Source: Erpobdella octoculata (lineage: Eukaryota > Annelida > Clitellata > Hirudinida > Erpobdellidae). From it: a stretch of 64,000 nt of DNA. This document shows, piece by piece, positions 34,752 through 47,756 of this stretch (position 1 is its first letter; each line of letters starts with the position of its first letter). A program made the translations under genes and the position numbers. The notes below the pieces were generated by a model. It saw nothing but the letters and a program-made list of their open reading frames with translations, ran no database searches and was not told the DNA's origin. The stretch spans positions 3,159,166 through 3,223,165 of the forward strand of contig OZ022242.1 of the NCBI GenBank assembly GCA_963978895.1. Reading direction: 5' to 3'.

Positions 34752-36036
<1,285 letters not shown>

Positions 36037-37086
36037 CAAGCGGTATTATCCGACGTTGCCTCGAGTTTTTAAAAGTTTTAAATTCCTCCTTACCTAATGG
36101 ACCACAAAAGTCTGACGTCACACGAGCTTGACTGGAGACAAACAAATAATTGAGATCTATAGCCGTACACCTGATTTGTCTTATTCGATATATTTAATCG
36201 TCTTAATAACTAGAAATTGTTAAGAATATTGTTTTATAATAGCATCTTTTATTTATTGAGCTTAAAATAAAATTTTTAATATATTTTAAAAATTTTCCCC
36301 ATTTCATTATTAAGTTAATATCAACTTGAAAAAAATTAGCTATAGCCTTATATAAATTTAATGACAAAGATAAAGTCATTTAAAGCCGTATCGGCACTGT
36401 AAATAAGGTTTGTTTGTCTCCAGTGTGTATTTTGTGACGTCACGACTTTTGTGGTCCATTTCACTGCCAGTCTTGTTTGCTTGCTGCCTACTTGCTTGCT
36501 TGATTGATTGCTTGAATGGTTGCAAACTTTAAAAATTAAAATTAACTAACTTCCCGTCATCCAATCGAGCTAAAATTGTAAATATAAACTTGCTCCACGT
36601 GACAATGCCTTTTATTAAAATTTAAAAAACTTTTGAAATTTTTTTTAATTATAAGAAATAATTGTTTATGATTTTAAACAAAAATAAAGCAAATATAATT
36701 AAATAAATGTCCACGTATATAAATTTTAAAAAATGTTGTTTTAAAAGAAAAATTTGCAATAAATGAAAAGCCAGCGAATCTTGAAATATAAGGAATTTCT
36801 GAAAAAACCTCGTTTTTACGACTTACATATTCTATGGTTTTTCTCTTTCTCAATTTCTCTCTCTATTGCTCCCGTTTCCTTCCCCGCTTGCTCTCCCGCT
36901 TCCGCCCGCTTTCCTGCACCCAATCGCACTCATTTTTTGACCAATCTCATTTTTTTACAATAACCTTCCTATATTGACTTTCAATGTTGTGGAAAAATTT
37001 TATTACGATCTGATATATGGTGTAGCAAAGCATAAAAGACAAACAAACAAACAAACACACAGACATTCATTTTTATATAAATAGAT
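36037..37086 (-). mobile_element. degenerate Helitron H-II-type element
   Basis: On the minus strand it starts with TCTATTTATATAAAAATGAA at 37086, continues with GTTTGTTTG repeats and the H-II 5' block (GATCGTAATAAAATTTTTCC-like), and has an H-II array remnant at 36840-36915. A decayed end like GGCAACGTCGGATAATACCG lies near 36040 with CTTG in place of CTAG. It may be two merged copies. Confidence 0.45.
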
Positions 37087-37089
37087 ACT

Positions 37090-38975
37090 TTTTATACTTT
37101 TTAGTTTTTATTGTAGACATAAACAGACTTGTGAAGTTAAATTAAAAGTAGTTGAGAAAGTGGTTCAATTTTTAATATTTAACAATTTTAAAACATTATT
37201 GAATGGTTATAAAAAAAATGCCTGCCACCTATCGATTTTAAAAAGCTCTGTTTGTTGAAATTACATTTGTCAGTCAGTCTGGTACTGAGAAGTGGATCAA
37301 AATGTTATTAAAAGATTTTTTTGCGACTAGCATCAACTCTGTTGATTCAACGAAACATGTAGAGTTAAAGAAAAGCGTGTAAAAAAATGTAAATGAACAT
37401 CAAGTTAATGTTATACTGGCTGCAAAGTAGAGTTGTACATATGATTCAAATCTCACAAGTTTAATTGAAATTGAAAAAATTTCCTATTCTCTCTAAATTA
37501 GATGACCCGATCTTACCCACATCTAATAATTTATTAAACAACTTTAGTTTTTTTTATAATTGTTTATTTTGAACATTATTTAATATTATAAGAACCCTGC
37601 TTATGTTGCCTGAGAAAACCCCCTACCGAAAAGTGCTAAACTTGCAGACAGATCAATGCTAAAACAAGATTTTTGCGCTTGTGCTAATGAAAGAATTATA
37701 TTTAGCTACAATTTTAAACAAAATTCAGATATAAAAAAAATCAACTGATTTGTTTATTGTAGCAGCAGATAGAACAACACAAGAATCCAAGCTATTCATA
37801 AGACATTTAAAACAAACATCTCAAAAACAAGCCTTATGTCGCCGCAGCACGAAAACACTCGTTTGACCACATCCTTCTAAATACTTAATATGTGAAGTGT
37901 GAAGTAAGTGAAAATTGAAAAATTAAGAAACTCTCAAATCAATATGGAATAAACACCTTTTTTATTAAAAACTTTCAAATTTGAAAATTAAATTTCACTT
38001 TCTTTAAATGAATTAAAAATTCCAGGTTTTTTTTACATAAAATTTGTAATTTTAATTTTTTTTACCAATGCTTTTATTAACTCGTCGTCTCTGTTTGTTT
38101 CTCTGTCTGTCTGTTTGTTTCTCTGTCTGTCTGTTTGTTTCTCTGTCTGTTTCAAATCTTGCAATCAATTTTTGAGTCACTTCCTGATGATAGATTTTTT
38201 TCAAATTTTGCATACATGCTCAAAATAGAAGACAATGCAATATTCAATTATTAGTTTTACAATAAGTCAATTAATTTAGTTAATTTTAATTAATTTCGAT
38301 ATTTCGATATAATTAAGATATTTCGACTTTAATATAAAATAAAAGAGTAATATAAGAACAAATTGATTGCAAAATTTGTGTTTTAATTACATATAAAAGC
38401 ATTGGGTTTTAAAAATTCGTTTTTAATTTACTTGTTTTAAAGTTCCAATTGATTTTATGTATAATTGAATAAAATGTTGTCCAATCAATCTGAAAATTTA
38501 ATAAAATGTAAAGTCGGCAGCAAAAAATAAACACCAAATTTCAACTTGAGGGTACAAAATATAAGATATTTTTGAATCAATATAAAATAAGCAAATTTCT
38601 CATTATAAATTTTTTTATTTAAAAATTAAATATCGTTTTCTAAATAAATTAAAAATCATAAGTTTTGTTCCTCTACATAAAATTTTTAATCTTTTAAAAA
38701 TGTTTAAAGGTTTAATTGATTTTATTCTATAATTCACTCAAAGTTTGTTGAATCAATATGAAAATTCAATAGAATGTAAAGCCCGCAGCAACAAATAAAC
38801 TCACCAAATTGCAACTCGATTGGATTAAAGGAAGTTAATTTTTTGACTGGTATAGGGTCCCAACGTTTATTGATGACCATGGAAACGGCCACTTGATGGA
38901 GTTGAACGAACGCATGCGTACCTATACCTAGAATAAAACAGTTCCCTGATTTCATGGAGCTGTTAGAAAATTCAA
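37090..38975. other. no feature recognised
   Basis: AT-rich, with CTGTCTGTTTGTTTCT repeats at about 38090-38155. The 82-residue minus ORF at 38734-38982 has no recognised domain. Confidence 0.4.
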
Positions 38976-38979
38976 CTAT

Positions 38980-40333
38980 CACTACTAGCGTGGGGGACGA
39001 GAGGGGCGGCGCACTCCGGGCGGCACTTTTTGGGAAGTGGCAAATTTTAAGAATAAATAATAATTATAAGATCTTTAAAACATAACTGGCTGAAAGTTCC
39101 ACCGAGTCTCTCTCACGTCGACAAAGCACGCAATTGCTTGATATGGCAGTTTGGTTGGCGTTGCTGGTGCAAGGTTTTTTTTCTAGTAAGTTAGTACGGA
39201 TATAACTGAACGTTGAAACTATACATTTTTTAATAGTTAATAGTTATCCGTAATTTCGTAAATCGTAATTTGTGGTGTAAGAACAAATATTTGTTTGTTT
39301 GCAGTTTCTGACTATCTTCTTCGTTGCCTAATCCATAGTTAATTAGGCTATTGAAAAAATTAGAATTTCCAATTATATTCGCGTACTACAAATCACTTTG
39401 CAAATCGATTTGATCTTTGAATAAACCTGATATGTTTTCAGTCCATTTTTTCTTCCCATTGTTTATGTTTGAAAAAAAATAGTTATTTTTTTTATTTTAT
39501 CTTCATTTTTTCCATCCTCTTCATTTGTATCCTCTCATTATAAATTTTTTCACAACTATCACTGCTTTTAGTCTCTTAAATGGGTTTACATAAAAGTAAA
39601 AACTAATAATGAATTTCTTTCAGCGGAAAATCCTAAAGGACTTAAGGAAATTTGTTACATCTCTTGATTTTATGCAAAGGTTTCCGATTTTTCATTAATT
39701 TGTGTTTAAAGTATAATTTGAACTTTTTTTGTAAATCAGAAGATGTTAATGAGTTATACAAATTTAATGAAATATGGTTTTATACCAATAATTTTGAAAT
39801 GATTGAAAAATTTTAAAGAGTTAAATAATAATAGTTGAAAAATCTTTTTTTACAAATCCACGTTTTTCTTATGCACTAATAAAAATAATTATTTATATGT
39901 AAAAACAGATGAATCTTCAGGGAGCCGTCAATATTATTTTTTTATATCTTTGTATCAAAAATTTTATAACAATGCTCCAAATATTCCTCACAGTTGCCAT
40001 TAAGAAAGGCCAGGTGTGACAGAAGTTTTTCAAAGTTGAAGTTGATCAAAAATGAGTTAAGATCAACAATGATCCACTTTAAAGCTGTAAAAACTGGTTA
40101 TCTTTTCTAATGAGAAAAGTATGTGATGGTAGAAAGTATACAAATAAAATTTTAGTTAAAGACAGAAGTTTCAATTTAATTCAAAAATCTTTCAGTAAAA
40201 GCTTTTACTGTAATGTTGACTCTAGTTTAAAAATTTCTGTAATTTTTGGAGCCTTTTGGATTTCGATACCTACATAAGGGGCGGCAAATTTGCCTTGCGC
40301 GCCCGGGTGGAACAAACCCACAGTACGCCACTG
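38980..40333. mobile_element. hAT-like transposon remnant
   Basis: The right end on the minus strand is CAGTGGCGTACTGTGGG followed by a GC-rich CCACCCGGGCGCGCAAGG. The left end is CACTACTAGCGTGGGGGACG followed by GGGCGGCGCACTCCGGGCGG. CAGTGGCGT-type termini with GC-rich subterminal zones are typical of animal hAT elements. No 8-bp target duplication is recognisable and no transposase domain was seen. Confidence 0.45.
39143..39185 (+). other. possible orphan signal-peptide exon
   Basis: ATG followed by MAVWLALLVQGFFS, then a phase-1 donor A|GTAAGT. This is the form of a first exon for an Ig receptor, but it is on the plus strand, opposite to the Ig genes, and inside the hAT-like element. No downstream exon fits. 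It could be chance. Confidence 0.2.
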
Positions 40334-40527
40334 ACCACCCCGCAACTAAATTAACTCAATTAAATATCTAAACGATTTATTCATGTGAATAAATAAACAT
40401 TAAAAATTGTAATTATCCAGGACCCCGAGTCGTATAGACTCTATAGACACATGACATCATTAGTTTGAAATTTTTAATTGTTTTTAAACTTTTATTTCCA
40501 ACTCGATTCAGCTTTAAACCATTGTTT

Positions 40528-42085
40528 AGACATCTGAAAATGAAAAAAAAATTACAAAATTTAAAAAAACCAATAAGAATAAACACTCAGCATACTTAAT
40601 TTTGTTCCAAGATGATTTGATTGTTTTTGTACTGTTACTGTTGAATGCCAAGTTAAACAATTAATTAAAGCTGCCTTAATGCATTTTTTAACACTTTAAA
40701 TTAAAAAAATAAAATAAATAAATACCTTTAAAGTACCTACAAAAAACCACTGCCAACATCACAATCACTGTAATTCCAAAAGATATCGACAAAATACAGA
40801 GAGCTACCACAAGGTTTGCATATTTATTTGAGTTTTCCAATACTGAAAAATAATATTTTAAATTAATAATTTATTTTCTTTCATTGAAACTCCAATAAAT
40901 AAGTATGTATAACTTACTCTCAGTAACTACTACAACTTTCAGAGCAGGGCATAAACATTTTTTTATAAAATTAACTTTGCACATTGCAAAACAGATATAA
41001 TTTCCCGTTGAGTTTATACTATGGGCAGACAAGATAGCACCATTATTGCTTGCAGTGAATGAACCATGCTGCCAAACATAAGAACATTGGAGATTTTTAT
41101 ATTGGCTGATGGAACAATTAACATCATGAAGGTTATTTATATTCATTTGAATTTTTTCAATTTGTTTTCCGCCTGCAATAAAACAACTTAATTTAAAGAT
41201 GCTTTAAAACCTGTAACGAGGAAATTTAGATGCAAAAGTATTACTATAATAGTATTAGTTTTTTTATGGAATTTACTCAAAAATGCAGTTGAAATTAAAT
41301 TATGTTATTACTTTATGTAATGAATTATATTTAATAATTCAACTAACATAAAATTGAAGGTTGTGGCACAATGCAAGGTTTGATTTGAAGCATGTTTCTA
41401 ACATGACACTTGAAAGACAATTCAATCATATCAGATGATATTTCTAACTCATCTGTTATTTCAATTGTCGAAGTATTGTGAAACTGTCCATCAACAATTT
41501 CTTCATAAACAATTTTTTCATTTTTGTCCTCAGCAGTCCAACTGAACTGGAATTTAGGATCAGGTTTGCCAGCAAAGGAGAATCTGCAAGTTTTCTTCAA
41601 TATTTCTGGTTTTATTTTGTTACACGTGCTTTCGCCAATCAGAGGGCGATCTTGTTTCATATTTGACAAACATTCCAAATCTTTAAAATATAAATATATA
41701 GAAATAATTGTTCCATAAATCAATTTTATAAAACTAAATTTGATAAATTATGAAAACCAACAATTTTTACCTACAACAACAAGTTCTACAACTGTGGTAA
41801 GAATAGCATCATTTCCCAGATCTGCAGATGTTCTACACAAGTACTTTCCAGCTCTATCCTTAGATGCACGAATCAATGTAAGATTGCAGAATATTTCATT
41901 AGAATTACAAGAAGCTCTGTATCTCTCGTGGATGTCATTTTGAAAAAGATCATAAACTATTGATTCCTCGTTACTTCCAACTGGAATGAAACTCCATCTG
42001 ACATACGGAATGTTATTGATATCATGTTTGCACAGAAGTTCCACCGATGAACCAGTGTTGATTACAACAAACTTTTGTCCATGAT
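40528..42085 (-). CDS. three-Ig transmembrane receptor-like gene C
   Basis: Exons on the minus strand: Ig1 42085-41771 (315 nt), Ig2 41680-41348 (333 nt), Ig3 41172-40918 (255 nt), TM 40842-40726 (117 nt). Ig1 is almost identical to gene B from VNTGSSVEL to KYLCRTS; Ig2 keeps TCRFSF, FSWTAED and FKCHV; Ig3 keeps DVNC, YVWQ and YICFAMC. The helix is NLVVALCILSISFGITVIVM and ends in YFK. The TM exon is one base shorter than in B and D, which changes the phase into the tail. Splicing to the good acceptor at 40533 gives only two more codons before a stop. The tail is therefore lost, or another exon exists that I did not find. Introns inside the ectodomain are compact, unlike gene B. No signal exon was seen. 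Confidence 0.82.
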
Positions 42086-42398
42086 CTGTCAACAGAAATA
42101 AGCATACCTTTGCTCATTAGCACAATTTTCTATTTTTTTTTAAAGAAAATCTGATTAATATAACATTTATAAAAGCTTTTGCTTAATATAATATAGTGAC
42201 AGATTTAAGGGAGGTGGTGGGTGTGGCCACCTCCACTTTATCAAGGTATCTTGATTCTTGACTTTTTGACCCAACCATTTTTTAGCATGAGACATTTTGT
42301 AACGAAATGACTGCAACATCTCTAATTTTAAATTTGTGAAGACGAGTTAATGTGCGTAGGAGATATTTTTAAAAAAAGTGCATGGATATAAAAGCGGC

Positions 42399-44755
42399 GG
42401 TAATCTTTCCTACGGACGGCCCGTGCCGAAAATATAGTCGTATTATTTTTATTTTGTTACAATAACATAAAAAACAAATTTAATTTAAAAAAAACATTTA
42501 TCGTAATTTGAGAGACTTTGAAAACGGTAAGTAGTACCCTTCCAAGCACTATTTACATTGTAGTTGTGAGTGGTGAGGTACGATGATCGTATGAATGAAA
42601 TGAATAAAAAAGAAATAAAATTAGTTTATAATAAAATTTTATTTAAAAAACAAACTATTAGTTATAAAAAAATTCATTTAAAATTTTAAAACTTTTTCTA
42701 TGTAAAATGATAAAGAACAAAAGGCGAGAGAAGCAACGGTTTAACCCCGCTAGTCACTAACGCGATTCCGTTCGTTTAAACTTTTCCTTAAAACTCAAAT
42801 TTTTTCTATGTAAAATTTTTTATATTATAATTACATTATTTATCTATATATATAAAAGAACATGTCCTGACTGACAGATGACTGACTGATAATCAACGCC
42901 GAGCTCAAACGCCTCATCCTAGGAACGTGAAATTTGGAACTTATATTACTTTTATAGCGTAAACATCCGCTAAGAAAGGATTTTAGAAAATTTTGCTCCT
43001 GAGGGGAAAAAACTGGAAAACAAACTTTTTTCTAAACATTTTTTATAAAAAATTTTTCTGAAATTTGGTATATAGATTCTTTTTGAAAAATAAAAAGATA
43101 CATGTTTCACCATTTTTTGAAAATTCGGTTTCCCGGACCTCAAATGTGGGTTGGAAAATTGGGTTATTTGGTTTTTAAAGTAGCTTCTACTCAAAAACTG
43201 TTAATGCTACAGGAGTAAAAATTAGTGTTTAGTTTCTACTCCAAAAATAATGAAATACGTGTTTTAGCATTTTTTGAAAATTTGGTTTCCAGGACTTCAA
43301 ATGTTGGGTGGAAAATAGGGCTATTTGTCTTTTATAGTAACTGCTACTCAAAAACAGTAAATACAACAGATGTAAAAATTATTATTTAGTTTCTTTTCTA
43401 AAAATAAAGATATACGTGTTTCAACATTTTTCACAAATTTGGTTTCCCGGACCTCAAATGTGGGTTGGAAAATTGGGTTATTTGGTTTTTAAAGTAGCTG
43501 CTACTCAAAAACTGTGAATGCTACAGGAGTAAAAATTAGTATTTAGTTTCTACTTCAAAAATAATGAAATACGTGTTTTAGCATTTTTTGAAAATTTGGT
43601 TTCCAGGACTTCAAATGTGCGGTGGAAAATAGGGTTATTTGTTTTTTAAAGTAACTGCTACTCAAAAACTGTAAATACCACAGATGTAAAAATTAGTATT
43701 TAGTTTCTATTCTAAAAATAAAGATATACGTGTTTCACCATTTTTTTACAAATTTGGTTATAGGACCTTAAATGTGGGGTGGACAATAGGATTACTTGGT
43801 TTTTAAAGTTGCTGCTACTCAAAAACTGTGAATGCTACAAAAGTAAAAATTAGTATTTAGTTTCTACTCTAAAAATAATGATATACGTGTTTCACGATTT
43901 TTTGAAATTTTGGTTTTCAGGACCTCAAATGTGGGGTGGAAAAAAGGTTTCTTTGGTTTTTAAAGTAACTGCTACTCAAAAACTGTGAATGCTACAGATG
44001 TCAAAATTAGTATTTAGTATATACTCAAAAAATAATGATATAAGTGTTTCAACATTTTTTAAAAATTTGGTTTCCAGGACCTCAAATGTGGGGTGGAAAT
44101 AAGGGTTATTTGATTTCAAAATAACTGCTACTCAAAAACTGTAAGTGCTACAAATGTAAAAATTAGTATTTTGAAGTTTTGTGCCGGTTAAAAGTAGCTA
44201 AGTCCAGTTTATCACCGGCCGGGTCAAGCCTTTATTTTAGAGTCTTCACACGGGCCAGGCCAAACCTTAAATCAAGGTGGGACGGGCCGAGATTTTTCAC
44301 CAAGTATATAGATGTTTTAGTGATTTTAGGGTTTTATTTGGGCCGGGCTAAACCTGAAGTCAAGGTGGGACGGGCCGAAGTTTTTCATCAAGTATATAGA
44401 ACTTCTACTTCTAGGTCTGTAAAAAGGGGCCGGGCCTAATTCAGACGGGCTGTGCCGGGCCAGGAGTTCGGGTTTTTAAAACGGGCTGGGCTAAGTTGTC
44501 GACGGGCCTAGCCGAGACCTAAACAATTGATCTCTACTATGGATGCACTGTTCAAACTCTCTAATTTCATGCGAGCGAAGCCGCTACGGGCACTGCTAGT
44601 TTTTTTATATGACATTTTCCCATTTTAAATAAATTATTTATACTATATATCATAATTTTTAAACTAGTGTTTACTTTTCATCGTGTTTATAGTTAATTAT
44701 AGCCGAGAATTATGTATTAATCCGCCCACACGGGCCGTCCGTGGGAAAGATTACC
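42399..44755. mobile_element. TIR DNA element (GGTAATCTTTCC family), copy 1
   Basis: The left end GGTAATCTTTCCTACGGACG plus GCCCGTG and the right end CACGGGC plus CGTCCGTGGGAAAGATTACC are inverted over 27 bp with one difference. Removing the nested Helitron leaves about 600 bp of non-coding sequence, a MITE size. No target duplication is obvious. Confidence 0.75.
42843..44599 (+). mobile_element. Helitron, family H-I, copy 2 (nested)
   Basis: Same termini as 2253-3691: TCTATATATATAAAAG start, AGCG/CGCT hairpin then CTAG end. It has about six 165-bp modules, one or two more than copy 1, so module number varies between copies. It splits TIR-element copy 1; the uninterrupted sequence is seen around 47900-47940. 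Confidence 0.8.
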
Positions 44756-45215
44756 AAACCGGCCAAAAAATAAGGAACTAACCAAATAGGCTGTTCGCAT
44801 GGAATGTGTATGTGAAAATAAAAAAAGAAAAGACAGAGAGAGCTTATAGATATAGATGTTAGTACAACTTGCATGCTTCCACGTGAAGCAAAAAAGATCG
44901 GTAATCTTTCCTACGGACGGCCCGTGCCGAAAAATAACATAAAAAACAAATTTTATACCAAATTGAATTTAAAAAAAAACATTTATCGTAACTTGAGAGA
45001 CTTTGAAAACGATAAGTAGTACCCTTCCAAGCACTATTTACATCGTAGTTGTGAGTGGTGAGGTACGATGATCGTATGAATGAAATGAATAAAAAAGAAA
45101 TAAAATTAGTTTATAATACAATTTTATTTAAAAACAAACTATCAGTTATAAAAAAAATTAATTTAAAATTTTAAAACTTTTTCTATGTAAGACGATAAAG
45201 AACAAAAGGCGAGAG

Positions 45216-45795
45216 ACTTCCATATTCGCCGTATTAAGCAGCTTCGTCCACTTCTGGATGACCCTTCGCTGCAACTTCTAGTCTCTTCTCTTGTCCTGTC
45301 TCGAATTGACTACTGCAATTCTCTATACTATGGTCTTCCTGACACTACCCTCTATCCTCTCTCTAAAGCCTTCAACTCGGATGCTCGCTTAGTTTCTCGC
45401 ACCTCCTACTCCTCTCACATATCTCCATCTCTTGTTCTTCTCCATTGGCTTCCTCTCAGATATAGGGTGATTTTAAAAATCTGTTTAATAATGTATAAAA
45501 TAAAAAAATTGTCTTTCTCCTCTCTACTTAACTAATTTAATACATATCCCTCCTAAGTCTGGTCTTCGTTCTTCTTCTCGTAATCACTCTCGCATCTTCA
45601 CTATTAAGCATTCTTTTGCTAAACGCTCTTTCTCCTACTCTGGTCCCTATCTCTGGAACTCTCTTCCTTCTTCTCTCACTAACTCTACTTCTCTCCGTCG
45701 TGGACTTAAAACATATCTGTTTAATAAGTTCACGACCGAGCGCTATTGAACACTGCGTAAATAGCGCTATAGAAATATTTTTTGATTGATTGATT
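45216..45795 (+). pseudogene. L2/CR1-like LINE 3' fragment with (TGAT)n tail
   Basis: Frames give FHIRRIKQLRPLLDD, SLVLSRIDYCNSLYYGLPDT, LLHWLPLRYRVILKI and, after a frameshift, PYLWNSLPSSLTNSTSLRRG, the standard end of L2-type RT ORFs. It ends in TTGATTGATTGA. Target duplication GAGAG is at 45211-45215 and 45796-45800; the related TIR copy 1 shows the unoccupied GAGAG at about 42750. Confidence 0.85.
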
Positions 45796-45920
45796 GAGAG
45801 AAACAACGATGTAACCCCACTAGTCACTTTATATGAGGTCGCTGTTATTGCCCCGGCGGTTAGCCGTGACTGCAATCTAAGATTGCAATCCCGTATTAAA
45901 ATTAAACCATAACCCTAACT

Positions 45921-47288
45921 GGTTTACGGCAAATTCATCGTGAAACAATTCATCGTGAGACAATTCATCGTGAAACAATTCATCGTGGACAATTCATCGT
46001 GGGGCATTTCATCGTGAGACAATTCATCGTGAAGACAATTCATCGTGAAAAGTTCATTGTGGACAATTCATCGTGAAGACAATTCATCGTGAAGACAATT
46101 CATCGTGAGACAATTTATCGTGGAAAGTGGAAACCATTGATATATATCTAGTATTGTCTAGTATATATACTAGTATTTATCAATGTGGAAACATTCATCG
46201 TAGATAATTTTTCACAATGGAAAATTAATTTGCATAATACAATTTTCCTTTAAACCGCTGAATGCATAAATATTGGTTGAATCTTTTAGTGTTTTTGGAA
46301 ATAAATACAATGAAAAAAATTTCAAATGAATTTCTTGGATACTTTTGCACTTATGCATTTGTGTTACTAATATAATTATTTATTTATTAAATGTAGATTT
46401 TCTTTAGCGTTATCTTTGTAACTTTAAACTAATGAGAAAACTTGGTGTGGATAAGAATGAGTGTGGTTCTGAAATCGTGAATTTGTATAGACGTCATAAA
46501 AGTGTCCAGTATCATGGCGACAGGAACACCTGTGTATAGACTTCTTAATGTGAAACCTTCATATTTAAAAAAAATCCATAATTGTGGACATGAGTGAATG
46601 TGAGTCTAAAAACCATGATTTCTTGTAAAATTACAAAGGAGTTATAAATGCTTTAATTTGACACAAAGCCTTTGATTCGCATGATCGATTCTTAGTTTAA
46701 TTAGTTTACAAACGCTTTATACGTTTGTTTGAAAAAACAACAGCTGAGGCAAGTGAGCATTAACTTGCTCTTATCAGCTTAATGGTTTAATTAGCCTTGT
46801 CCAAAGATATCTATGACCTTGCCACAGTGCCCTCCTCCTCCAAAGAAATGCTACCGTGACAATGCTCTTCGCATTCAATTCAATCGGATTGTTCAAATTT
46901 ATAATAATAGGGACAGATTAGATTATCTTCAAAGCACAGCTCACAATTTTTAATTTTAAATATGTTTTCCGTGTTAAAATTAGTGTTTTTTCTTATTAAT
47001 AAACTGTTTAAACGTTAACTACTTGTCATTTTTTACAAATAGTAATAACCTAAACATTTTCAAACAAAGATGAGAAAATTAATCGTTATCATTATTATTA
47101 TTTTTAGTTTTGTAGCTTAGAAAATGAAATACAAACATTTTTGTTCACGATGAATTCTCCTCACGATGAATTGTCTCACGATGAATTGTTTACGCGATGA
47201 ATTGTCTCACGATGAAATGTTTCACGATGAATTGTCCACGATGAATTGTTTCACGATGAATCGTTTCGCGATGAATTTGGCGGATACC
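45921..47288. mobile_element. transposon with inverted TTCATCGTG arrays, element 1
   Basis: The left end is GGTTTACGGCAAATTCATCG and the right end, reversed, is GGTATCCGCCAAATTCATCG. Each terminus continues inward as an array of ATTCATCGTG plus 3-6 variable bases: about 13 units on the left (45932-46130) and about 9 in opposite orientation on the right (47148-47277). Target duplication CCCTAACT is at 45913-45920 and 47289-47296. The interior of about 1 kb is AT-rich without ORFs. The design resembles foldback elements with repeated TIR motifs. Superfamily unknown; 8-bp duplications fit hAT or P among others. Confidence 0.8.
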
Positions 47289-47350
47289 CCCTAACTTTAG
47301 CCCTAACCCTACCCCAACCCTACCCTTACCCCTATCCCAAACCCTATCCT
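47289..47350. repeat. degenerate telomere-like CCCTAA repeats
   Basis: A run of CCCTAACC, CCCCAACC, CCCTTACC and CCCTATCC variants. The matching left flank of the transposon (CATAACCCTAACT, 45908-45920) belongs to the same tract, which the transposon has split. Confidence 0.65.
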
Positions 47351-47387
47351 AGGTAGTCGCATAAAAAGTTTCAAAATAATTTTTTTC

Positions 47388-47565
47388 TGAATTTGAATGG
47401 TATATTCAAATTTTGAATATGAATGGTATATATTCAAATTTTGAATTTGAATGGTATATTCAAATTTTGAATTTGAATGGTATATATTCAAATTTTGAAT
47501 TTGAATGGTATATTCAAATTCTGAATTTGAATGGTATATTAAAATTCTGAGTTTGAATATACCAT
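47388..47565. repeat. tandem repeat of a palindromic AT-rich unit
   Basis: Five to six copies of about 28-32 bp built on TTTGAATGGTATATTCAAAT. Each unit is nearly self-complementary (TTTGAA/TTCAAA around GGTATA). Confidence 0.85.
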
Positions 47566-47601
47566 AAAGTGTAAAAAAATAAAAATGATAAAGATATAGC
47601 C

Positions 47602-47756
47602 AAGGATATCTTGATATAACAACTGGATATTGTATAACTACTGATGCTTTTGTAGTTTGTTACATCAATTTATTTATAATTATGATATAAGAAGTGATAA
47701 AACATTAGGCCTACTAGAGTAGGTTGTGCATCCAGTTGTTATATCAAGATATCCTT
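47602..47756. mobile_element. small inverted-repeat element
   Basis: A perfect 27-bp pair: left AAGGATATCTTGATATAACA plus ACTGGAT, right its exact reverse complement at 47730-47756. The core is about 100 bp. Probable MITE. Confidence 0.6.

Noticed and set aside
38734..38982. 82-residue minus-strand ORF as a signal/first exon for Ig gene B
   Set aside because: No hydrophobic leader at its start and no phase-1 donor in the right place.
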